Assembly (NCBI GenBank): GCA_001931875.2
Contig: MSJH02000696.1
Location: forward strand, 68,284-132,283
Direction of reading: 5' to 3'
Length of the DNA: 64,000 nt
Source of the DNA: Byssochlamys sp. IMV 00236
Lineage: Eukaryota; Ascomycota; Eurotiomycetes; Eurotiales; Thermoascaceae
Position numbers and translations under genes: made by a program. Under the pieces are notes generated by a model. It was not told the DNA's origin, did not search any database, and worked only from the letters and a program-made list of their open reading frames with translations. How positions within the stretch are numbered: the first letter of the stretch is position 1; every line of letters begins with the position of its first letter. Shown one piece after another: positions 55,709 through 64,000 of the stretch.

Positions 55709-56285
55709 AGAGACCGAAATTCCGGATTGCAGATCTTCCCCTCTTCTTCAGACACCCCAACTGGGCGGAGCCATCAAGCTCATTCCATTTCGAGGACTAC
55801 GTCTGGATTACTCCGCAGGAACCGGTAACAAAGGGCTGGCGGTTCAAAAATCTGGGGTATCCGGGGAAGTCTAAAATGTTCTACGAGTGGATCCCATCCG
55901 GCCGGCTGACCCTAGAGCAGAACTACCAGAACAGCAGATGCTGCAGCCTATGTGCGGCATAGAAAAAGAAACCAGGTTTTTTTCTCTATCACCTCCCAAG
56001 AGGAATTGAGTACGAACTCAATGTCGCAAAGTATTATCATTACGAAATCGTTTCTCAATCGCGGCGATGAAGGCGCTGGCCAGAACCGCTGGCCGAACAG
56101 AGACATCGGTCTCGTGACACCGTCAAGGCTCCTCGCACATGGAACCTCACAGGGTGGCGTGCCCTCGAGGTGCTCTCTGAACGAAATCTAGAATTCGCGC
56201 ACCGCAGGCCGCATTGGGTCTACGACGCTACAGCACCGGTAGGCACTGTACGACGCTGGCTTTGGCCGGCACGGTTGTCTTAAGA
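55709..56285 (+). pseudogene. Frameshifted relic of an unidentified protein-coding gene
   Basis: Three plus-strand segments in different frames read continuously as protein. First: L-F-F-R-H-P-N-W-A-E-P-S, F-H-F-E-D-Y-V-W-I-T-P-Q-E-P-V-T-K-G-W and M-F-Y-E-W-I-P-S-G-R-L-T-L-E-Q-N-Y (55709-55920). Second: M-L-Q-P-M-C-G-I-E-K-E-T-R-F-F (55937-55983). Third: L-Y-H-L-P-R-G-I-E-Y-E-L-N-V-A-K-Y-Y-H-Y (from about 55986) and, beyond a stop, W-N-L-T-G-W-R-A-L-E-V-L-S-E-R-N-L-E-F-A (about 56140-56200). One frame change coincides with a seven-T run. Either a decayed gene or sequencing indels would explain this. I do not recognise the family. Confidence 0.45.
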
Positions 56286-57783
56286 AACGGTAGGTTTTGA
56301 GCGAAGGCTCAACAGCTGCTACAAAGTTTATACGATCAGAGAGCTTCGTCAGTGATTGCTTCGAATCGTCTAGGGATGCTTGCGCTCTTCTTGTGGCTCG
56401 ATTGCTGGGGAGGCTCAGCCCACCAGGCACAAGATAGCCTACTGCTCGTCATAGCATTCAAATTGCAGCAAAACACTTATCTTAAAATATACTTAGCAGC
56501 GGGAAATAGTAGCACTATCATTATTGCTCAATACCGGTTTGATGGAAGCATGCTACCTGCTGTCATCGAGTTGCTCAAGTGTATAAGCCTCTCCATGGTG
56601 CTGTGATGTCTCTCGGCTACTATTGGGCCCAGTGATTCTGAGCGTCTCAGACTTTTTAGCATAGATTCAGTACTGCGATTTCGCTCTTGGCGTAATCGAG
56701 TGTGCTTTGAAGGTAATTGCCGGTGATACTGTGGACTAGGGTCTTCCCAAGCCATTCTTGGACTCTGTACTCTGCGGTACTAGTTTCATCAAGTCCACTT
56801 ACATGGCAGGATAACGCCAATGGGCTAATGGCCTCCGCTGAAAATACCTGTGCAGGACAATGAGAGTGGAGTCTATGCGTACTGAGCACTCGATCAGCTT
56901 TCTTGTATCTGTTCTGGTCGAGCGTCTCTCTTGCTTGAAACTAAGTTGTACTGGTCACTCAATTGAAGTTTTAGTCTGGGCTAACTATAATATAACCAGT
57001 TCTTCTCATCGCGAAATTTGAGGGTCTAAGCTCGTAGAGAAAAAAAAATCTCCACACATGAAGTCGGTGAGCAAGTATCGGGTGATATAGGGAGAAGGGG
57101 GAAGGATAAGACGAAATCATCTACGTCTGAAAATTTAGATACAACGGAAAAGGGAGAAAAGAAGAAACAAATTTAAAAGCTGCTCGTTTTATTTTTATTT
57201 TATTTTATTTTTTGGGTTTCTTTTTTTATCTCAATTTCCCTGCCTGCCCCAAGTGGGTTAGTTTGACGCGCTGTTGCAGAAATATAAATATATAAAAAAC
57301 AACCCGACCCGCCTCAAACAATCGCGAGATTACTCGAATCGATACCCCCAACCCGGACCCATACTGTCCATCCATCTGACATGACCACACCAAGAGAAAA
57401 TTAGTTAGTTACCTAGTAAAAGAGAAGTCTAATCTGGTCTGGTCTGGTCTGGTCCAACGACCACCTACCTATCCTTCAACGCATGCATGCATGCATACAC
57501 ATGCACGGTATATCCGGAAAGAAACCTACCGAGCTGGACTGATTGTTTCGTTCACGATACCATGACCAATCAGCTTCCTCTTTTTTTTTTTTTTGAAAAT
57601 GGAATCGAGAAAAGAGCGTGCCATTCGGGAATTGAGAAGCCGTGTGTGTCAAAGGATGCTAGTATGATCAATATGGCGTGGTTATTATTGGATATTGAAT
57701 ATGGATGGGAGGAGATAGAAAGGGGAAAGGAGGAAATAGTAGTTCCAGGGATAAGGTCAAGCTTGCTTGAAATAGATGAAATG
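56286..57783. other. Intergenic, simple-sequence rich
   Basis: Possible tail of the relic gene to about 56440, then AT-rich sequence. Homopolymer-like (TTTTA)n occurs at 57187-57215, a tggtc repeat at 57433-57455 and (GCAT)n at 57480-57497. The last part before the gap should be the 3' untranslated region of erg26 on the minus strand. No gene supported. Confidence 0.45.
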
Positions 57784-57813
57784 NNNNNNNNNNNNNNNNN
57801 NNNNNNNNNNNNN
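57784..57813. other. Assembly gap (30 N) truncating the erg26 3' end
   Basis: The N run replaces the last codons of erg26: the minus-strand frame is intact up to G-Y-K-P-I-V at 57816, and the sequence beyond the gap no longer resembles the family's C-terminus. The true gap size is unknown. Confidence 0.9.
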
Positions 57814-59040
57814 GGCACGATGGGCTTGTAACCAAGTCTGAGCTTGGCCTTGTTACACGAGTAGTAACGCGTCATACACGAGTATCGCACAGTCTGCCTC
57901 GTCAGGCGCGGCTTCTTGCCAAATAGCCCCAGTACTGTTTCCGCAATTCCACCCACGACACCCAGGAGTCCCTCCGGAAGCTCCCAGACTTCATGTGGCT
58001 CCACCACTTTACCGCTCAGCGCCCAAGCGGCCCTGGTCATGTCCCAGAAATATACCGGTGAGTCGTTTGTGACATTGAAGGCCTCTCCATCTACACGCTC
58101 GTGGTCGAGGACCGCACCCAGACCAGACTCGTACCGCAAGAAGGTAGCGAGGAGCGCCTTGGCCGCAAGCATGTGAGCATAGGCCACATTTCCGACGTAG
58201 GTAAAGTCGAAGAGGTTGTTGTTTTCTCCGAGTTGCAAGCGGAGGACGGCAGGGGATGCCTTGGAGGCGTGCTCGAGAATCTTGAAGGTGAACGTGGTGT
58301 CCTTCTCGCCGTAGATACCAGCCGGCCTGACAGCGCAAGTGAGCATTCCAGATGGCGAGGCGCGGTTGTACTTGAGAATCATCTCCTCTGCATCCGCCTG
58401 CATAGCACCTAGTTAGACATCTCCTGTTTCCGCATTTCACTCAACGCAAACGTCGCGATTGAATTCGTACCTTCGTCTCCGAATAGTATTCCACCTGCAG
58501 CCTGCCCCGGATATAAGGCCATTCCTCGTTCACATTGACCAGGTCACTTTGCGTGTCGTGTACTACTGACGAGGAACTCGTGTAGACAAACGCCTTGCAC
58601 TTTCCACCCCAGTCACCCGCCGCGCCGCCCGCGACTTCCAGCAGGTTCTTGGCTCCATCCACATTGACCTTGCGCAGCAATTCCTTGTTTCCATCCAACA
58701 TTAATGAAGCCGTATGCATCACTACGTCCGGCCTGACCTTGCGAAAGACCTCAAGCATAGATTCCTTCGACGTAAGATCGCCATCGTAGTATGTCGCTCC
58801 CGGCAAGCGATTGTTCGTCGTCTTCAGGTCGACAACGGCCACCTTGGCCTTGTAGCTCGGATAACGGTCACGCGCGGGTGGGTAGTCAAATCGCTTGTCA
58901 CCCTGAGGTTTGGGGAGGGCAGCGCTGGGGTCCGTTTCCGATGGGAAGTTGAGCAGCTGATCGACGATATGCGAGCCGACAAACCCGCAGCCGCCGACGA
59001 CCAGGACGGTGCCCAGGTCGATGGGATTTCTTGTCGCCAT
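57814..59040 (-). CDS. erg26: Sterol-4-alpha-carboxylate 3-dehydrogenase (Erg26), C-terminus in gap
   Basis: Exon 1 is 59040-58471; exon 2 runs from 58397 to the gap (73-nt intron, donor gtacga, acceptor tgcag); 384 residues are visible. It is an extended short-chain dehydrogenase: NAD(P)-binding G-G-C-G-F-V-G-S-H-I near the N-terminus, V-V-D-L-K-T, the catalytic Y-T-S-S-S-S-V-V region and Y-Y-S-E-T-K (Tyr-x-x-x-Lys) ending exon 1. These are followed by the 3-beta-HSD motif R-P-A-G-I-Y-G-E and Y-V-G-N-V-A-Y-A-H. Erg26 oxidatively decarboxylates C4-carboxylated sterols during C4 demethylation of ergosterol precursors, on the ER with Erg25 and Erg27. The last visible residues L-G-Y-K-P-I-V normally lie some tens of residues before the end, so the missing piece is short. 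The ATG at 59040 is preferred over upstream in-frame codons because the conserved domain starts about 10 residues later. Confidence 0.87.
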
Positions 59041-59663
59041 TTTCGGACCCTTGATCGTTTGCAAGGTCGAGAGCAGTTTCGTGGCGACCTACGGCGAAAG
59101 GGTAGTTGTAGAAGATCGAAGCCCGAGTGGACAAGAATACAAACAGGTCAGGGGATCGACCTAGCCCCGGAGTCGAAGCTTGGACCACCGCTAATCCAAC
59201 GGATATTACTCCGTATCGTACTGCCATTATGAGTCTGAGATCATCAACATATCTGACAATCGGCCTGTCTTCACGCCTACTTGAGTCAATGGCGCCACCA
59301 AATCAAAGAACTTATTTCCTATAGAGTACTTTGAGAATGATCTATTGCGTATGCTGCGGTCAAGAGCGACCGACACTTGGTATCTTCTCCGATGTAAGGA
59401 GGGCTCGTTTTTTTAACAGCAAATTCTCTATTTCATGGTAAGATTATTAAATACAGCTCTAATTCATGTTCATGTTTGCTCTTTTCCGGCTCCATTAAAT
59501 TTGAAGAAGTTCACCCGTCTGCAAAGTGAGGACTGTGGAGGAGAAATCGGGACCAGCCATAACCTAAACTCCCAGCCGATGCCAAGGCTAATGTAACAGC
59601 AGCGTCAAGAAAACAATCTAGAGAAGAAGTAAGGCATATGCAATGATGGAGACCATCTGACAT
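59041..59663. other. Intergenic
   Basis: 5' flank of erg26 and 3' flank of the E2 gene, which lies in the same orientation upstream. No feature recognised. Confidence 0.5.
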
Positions 59664-61476
59664 TCAAGCATAGATCTCCCTGTACAATGTTAGAATGCCC
59701 AGCCGTGCTCGGAAGATAGGTTCTACTTACTCCACGCTGTTTTCAACCGAACGGCGCAGGGCGCGGTTGTATTTCTTCCTGTCTTCTGCAGAACCCCAAA
59801 AGAGCTTTGAGGCTTCTGGGTGGACAGTGGTTCTAGGGTCGTATGGAGGTGACTCCTCTTCCAAAGCATCCACAATACCTTCGATGTGATATCTCATCTC
59901 ATCCGGTCGACGAGCGAAGTAGCAGAGGATACCGTCGTCTTTGGATACTCGATGATGGAAAAGGGGAGTGCGAACGAAGACTCGTGGCTGTTCATCAGGG
60001 AATCGTGGACTGAGCGAGATCTTGATTTTGAAGACTCCACCGTCCAGATGCGTCATAGGTTTACCGAAATAGGTGAGCTCCCAGAGGAACGGGTTCCCGT
60101 CCACTATGGAGAGGTCGATAGTGAAGTTCTTCTTCAAGTCCTCCACTATCTGCTCATGTTGTCGCTGAAGGTTGACCGCGATTCCTACCTCCTGCTCCTT
60201 TGCGGCGAGTCCTTCCAGAGCCCACCTCTGTGTTTCTGCAGCAATGGTCTGCCTAATGAACTGCATCCGCTTTTTCAGCTCCGGATAGTCGAAGTGCCCC
60301 TCCATCGAATTTCCATGGCCCTCGAATGGCATCTCAGTGAACCTCTCCTTGACACCCACTTCCTCCTCGGCCTTGTCGATAGCTTGCATGTACGAGTCGT
60401 AATACCAGAGGAAGCGTCTCTTCCTCAAGTCATTGAAAGGTTCGAATGGTGCTCTCTCTTCCTTTATCAGCTGGTCGTCATCAGCAGCTTCACTTGCCCA
60501 TTCATCCGCCTGCGCAACAACTGTCCCGTCGGGCTGGATCCCAAGAGAATCTTCCAGTGGTTGAATGACAGCAATACGTAAAGTCTCATGACGGATCTAA
60601 CGCAACATTAGAATGTTGATGGGATTACGGAAGGTATATCCTTACCTTGGTGACGTAGAGTTCCATGTTCTTTCTGTGTTCCTTGTCCCTACAGTCTTCG
60701 TACCCAGGTTCGTTCTCATACGGGTTCGAAGACATCAGACTCTGGATAGAAATTAGTATTGACTCCAAGCCTTGCGCTGATGACCACTGCTCCCCACTCT
60801 CCCCGCGCCACGTCCTGGTCAGCGATTAGCTTCCTGCTGTAGATCGGGATACAGACAGTTACCCTAGTATCGACCTATTGAAGCAATCAGCCACATAAGC
60901 ACTATGACCAGGGACGCGAACACACATACAAGCAGACTTTTCCAGTTGCATATATGTTAGGATTGAAGCGGCAGCGACCACCGTTCGTAGTCATTGCTTT
61001 GACATGGGGAGGATTGGCCGGATAGTCTGGGAGCAGACTCGTCAGCCATCGCAAAGAAGCATACAGAGACGGCACCACCTTTGGGAAATTTGATCGAAAA
61101 CTATATAGCTTGATGTCAATATGCAACATCTCTATCGAGGGAAGGGTATCTCTATAAACTTACTTCAAAGAAGCCAAATTCGTAGGGAGTCTCAGGTGGG
61201 CCAACAATTAGAGCCTTCACATTGCGGATATCAGAGTCCTCACACGCGACAGCCAGAGCTGACAATTCGATCAGTCTCGCGTCACTATATGGACACTAAT
61301 AATATCTTTGATCGGTGAAACTTACAGAGGTCCGTTCCTTGCTGGATCTGTCGGATTTCCTGATACCTCATCAAACGGGCGTCTCATCAGCAAGTGGAAC
61401 TTGGCAAATCATACCATACAGAGTGCAGCTGCAGAGGACTTACGCGCGTGATGCGCAGAATTGCTTGGTCTGACAT
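59664..61476 (-). CDS. UBE2Z-like ubiquitin-conjugating protein with two E2 (UBC) domains
   Basis: Nine exons: 61476-61444, 61359-61326, 61258-61164, 61100-61079, 61026-60930, 60874-60863, 60814-60646, 60596-59731 and 59679-59664; 447 aa. Phases agree throughout. Domain 1 (about 1-150) matches UBE2[42 protein letters not shown] with the active-site Cys, and W-S-S-A-Q-G-L. Domain 2 (about 300-430) is a second UBC fold: [19 protein letters not shown] and D-D-G-I-L-C-Y-F at the catalytic-Cys position. A predicted coiled coil joins them. Exon 6 is only 12 nt, and one intron has a weak donor (gtggtg). The last intron (donor gtaagt) is optional: without it the protein ends at 59727 with S-V-E (443 aa). 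Human UBE2Z charges with ubiquitin or FAT10 through UBA6; the substrate here is unknown. Confidence 0.82.
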
Positions 61477-63024
61477 TTCAATAACAACAGTAGGCGCCTG
61501 ATGTTTCGGTCACTGCTTGCTGTTGTGCTCGATGTTGTGATGGTAGAATGCAGAGCTTGACCTGAGCAGGCTTTAAACTCACTCGAAGGTGGGTTGACAA
61601 CACTCTCGGACAACGAGGAAGACTAAAAATGGAAGACAAGACGGGAGTTGCCCTCACTCTCTGACGTTCTGTTGCTGTCAATGACAAATTGTACAGGGCC
61701 TCCAGAACATAGTGACGAGAGCCGGGGAAGCGCCAGCCTGCCTCAGCCTCAGCCTTGGGAACAGACCTGCTATTCCTGACCCATGGAAGGCAATAACGCG
61801 CAGGCTGCAGTCACGGCGCTTCAGGCTGCACAGAGCCTGCTATCTACGAGGTACCAGGATAGATTTTACGGTGTAATAATCGCTGCTATTATTAACAGCA
61901 GCCCGAGTCAAAGACAGTTGTAGACCCAACCAAAGAGATCGCCAGAGTAGGCGCTGTTTCAGCCAACCGGCGTTCCCCACGACAGCCATCGTGTCAAAGT
62001 ACCGCGTCTCACCGTATTCTGTGGTTCAGAGCGGGTTCTTGTACCTGGGAATACCAAAGTTACCGTACCTAGCCGCCCGTCTCCTCCTCTCCCCGCTTTC
62101 TCATCAGCGCATACAACAGACGTCTTTTATTTGGCCTCACGTTGGAACAGCACGCCCAATCATGACAGTGAAGCACGTCCTCTGTCAGCAGCAGGACCCT
62201 CCTTCACGATTCCATGTTCTCTCCGTTACCCTTGATTATTTCGCTACTGCCGATCTATATCTGTTCAATCTATATACGCTATTTTAGCGGTATGGAAGGC
62301 GGTCAACAACGGCTCACGTGATGCTGTCTAGCGGGCATGGAGCAACATGAAGCATAGGGGGGCAACACCAGCATCTTGTCACTCCACAACAACATCTGGT
62401 TTCCCTCCTTTGAGTCTCTCACGCGTTCTTTGGGCGGGTTCATCTCCACTGTGTCTCCAGTCTACGAGCTGCGCCTCCCTGAGGAGACTGTCGCTGATAT
62501 CCCAGGTCACCAACAGGACGGGAATGATTGTTATCCTGTCCGCCAGCGTGCTCCGCCGCCTGTTGGTCTCACCTTGAGGTCCAACGCGTGAACCAGCAAA
62601 CAGGAACCTGTTGATATCTGGAGACCTCTTCCAGAGTCGTGGCCATTTCTGAGATACCCCATCGCTCATCGTCTATCGACATTACCACTACTTTTTCGAT
62701 CCAGTCGGCTGAGAGTTATTCCCCAACTTCTCATATCTGCATGTCTTGAGAGGTCGAACACCGGCAGAAATTCGAAAACATTCGAGGATATTTTCAAGGA
62801 AGCGGAGTCGCAGTCTATGAGGGAAAGACCTTACATCTTGATTAGTTGAGCGATATCTCCGTATCGGAAGCAACCACTTGCTCGCTCCTTCACGCTGTCC
62901 GGCATAAGCGCCTACGTTGCCTACTATCAACGAGCGTATCCGATATACGAGTGACACGGTGGGATTCAGCGGAAACAGTTGCCATTAGATATTTGATTAC
63001 ACGACGGAGGAGTAGCCGACGGCC
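61477..63024. other. Intergenic, divergent upstream region
   Basis: 1.5 kb between divergent starts of the E2 gene and the RhoGAP gene. The right part should be the promoter and leader of the RhoGAP gene. Frames of up to 105 codons overlap on both strands without family resemblance. No repeat recognised. Confidence 0.5.
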
Positions 63025-64000
63025 ATGCCTCCCGGAGGCTCAGCGCTGCCGGATAGCCTCGTGCCTGGCAAGGGAGCAGGAGCAGATCAAGGCTCTCGTC
63101 CTTCGTTGTCTACGAGTGGCTATGGCGGGAATAACCAAAACCAGTCGCCAACGTCTCCGCTAGATGGAGGTCTTCCTTTCGGGGGCCTCGATCCTCAATA
63201 CTCGAGACACGCGGGTGTCACTAGCTATGCGAATAATGCTGCAGCTGCGCAGCCTCCGGCCGGAGAGAGTGGACTACCAGGTACAGATGGACGTACCGGT
63301 CGACGAGAGGAGCCAGGAAATGCTGGATCGCGAGACGTGTCGTCTGCACGCGAGCAGTCAGCTCACCGTGACAGATCGGGACAACGTGAAAGGGCGCGCA
63401 CAAATGGGCGGTCGCACACCAAATCTCCCAGCAGTTCGCCCCGTATTTGTAAAAAGTGCGGGGAGACTCTGACGGGGCAATTTGTTCGAGCTCTGGGCGG
63501 TACTTTCCATCTGGAGTGTTTCAAATGCAGCGTGAGTATTCCACCGGTGTGCCTTCGATGAGTCTCAATCATCCCTAACAATAAGTAGGACTGTGGCCAG
63601 ATAGTCGCCTCAAAGTTCTTTCCAGTCGATGCTGAGGATGGCAACGGACAGTATCCTCTGTGCGAGACTGACTACTTCAGACGTCTGAACCTTCTTTGTC
63701 ACGAGTGCGGTGGTGCGTTGCGGGGCTCGTACATCACAGCCTTGGACCGTAAATACCACATTGAACACTTTACCTGCTCAGTGTGCCCGACTGTTTTTGG
63801 TGCTCAAGATTCATACTACGAGCATGAGGGCAAAGTCTACTGTCATTATCACTATTCAACCCAATTCGCTCAACGCTGCAATGGCTGCCACACAGCTATC
63901 CTGAAGCAGTTCGTTGAGATATTCCGCAACGGACAGAATCAACACTGGCATCCAGAATGCTACATGATCCACAAATTCTGGAATGTCCGACTGGCTCCTG
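63025..64000 (+). CDS. lrg1: LIM-domain Rho GTPase-activating protein, Lrg1 type (5' part; cut by right edge)
   Basis: Exon 1 is 63025-63531; exon 2 starts at 63589 (57-nt intron, donor gtgagt, acceptor aagtag) and runs off the window; 306 residues are visible. After about 140 disordered Ser/Gly/Arg-rich residues come three LIM zinc fingers. LIM1: I-C-K-K-C-G-E-T-L ... H-L-E-C-F-K-C-S-D-C-G (the intron falls inside it), closed by Y-P-L-C-E-T-D-Y. LIM2: L-L-C-H-E-C-G-G-A-L ... H-F-T-C-S-V-C, closed by Y-C-H-Y-H-Y. LIM3 begins at C-N-G-C-H and continues past W-H-P-E-C-Y. Three LIM domains with these sequences fit Lrg1/LRG-1, a RhoGAP acting on Rho1 in hyphal tip growth and cell-wall synthesis control. 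The GAP domain itself would lie to the right of this window and is not seen. Confidence 0.85.

Noticed and set aside
57570..58403. 277-codon frame that reads erg26 through the N run
   Set aside because: The part beyond the gap has no similarity to Erg26 C-termini and the gap length is arbitrary.
1..64000. A secondary-metabolite or defence gene cluster
   Set aside because: No polyketide synthase, NRPS, terpene cyclase, P450, NLR or HET-domain gene was seen. The neighbours are unrelated housekeeping and signalling genes.

Overview
This is a nuclear contig of a filamentous ascomycete, most likely Eurotiales (Aspergillus/Penicillium group). The evidence is many short GT-AG introns (about 46-152 nt), monocistronic genes on both strands, a full fungal gene complement (PalC, Rad53/Chk2-type kinase, Rim15, Erg26, Mnn10, LIM-RhoGAP, alpha-tubulin) and decayed lineage-specific families. 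I see no bacterial, organellar or viral gene set. Two runs of N (14192-14211 and 57784-57813) show it is a draft scaffold.

Layout. 1-10.3 kb: a lineage-specific protein cut by the left edge, palC, a complex I subunit (NDUFB10 type), a kinase-like protein, a disordered protein, and a head-to-head pair of TFIID subunits (TAF7/TAF3). 10.3-15.6 kb: gene-poor graveyard with a broken PD-(D/E)XK-like gene, a fragment copy of the left-edge gene family, and a degenerate Ty3/gypsy integrase. 16-37.3 kb: dense housekeeping block with a GT34 mannosyltransferase (Mnn10 type), a Chk2/Rad53 kinase, threonine aldolase, a Mis18-domain protein with AT-hooks, a Rex1-type exonuclease, a Trx-Grx monothiol glutaredoxin, a gamma-butyrobetaine dioxygenase-like enzyme, the thiamine pyrophosphate carrier and alpha-tubulin. 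37.3-41.5 kb: repeat-rich non-coding stretch with a clear 488-bp terminal-inverted-repeat element (MITE). 41.5-52.5 kb: an MscS channel with an EF-hand, and the Rim15 kinase. 52.5-57.8 kb: mostly empty, with microsatellites and one frameshifted gene relic. 57.8-64 kb: erg26 (C-terminus lost in the second gap), a tandem-E2 ubiquitin-conjugating protein, and the start of an Lrg1-type LIM-RhoGAP.

The genes do not form a biosynthetic cluster. Recurring themes are basal transcription (TAF7, TAF3), genome maintenance and chromosome segregation (checkpoint kinase, Mis18-like, tubulin) and stress or nutrient signalling (PalC, Rim15, MscS, Grx). The points most worth a second look are the tandem-E2 protein with a 12-nt exon, the MITE with nested inverted repeats, the Mis18/AT-hook fusion, the Rim15 receiver domain with Glu in place of its phospho-acceptor Asp, and the 12.6-15.5 kb graveyard. 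I did not find a convincing wholly new defence or biosynthetic system. Exon boundaries are hand-called from splice motifs and reading frame.
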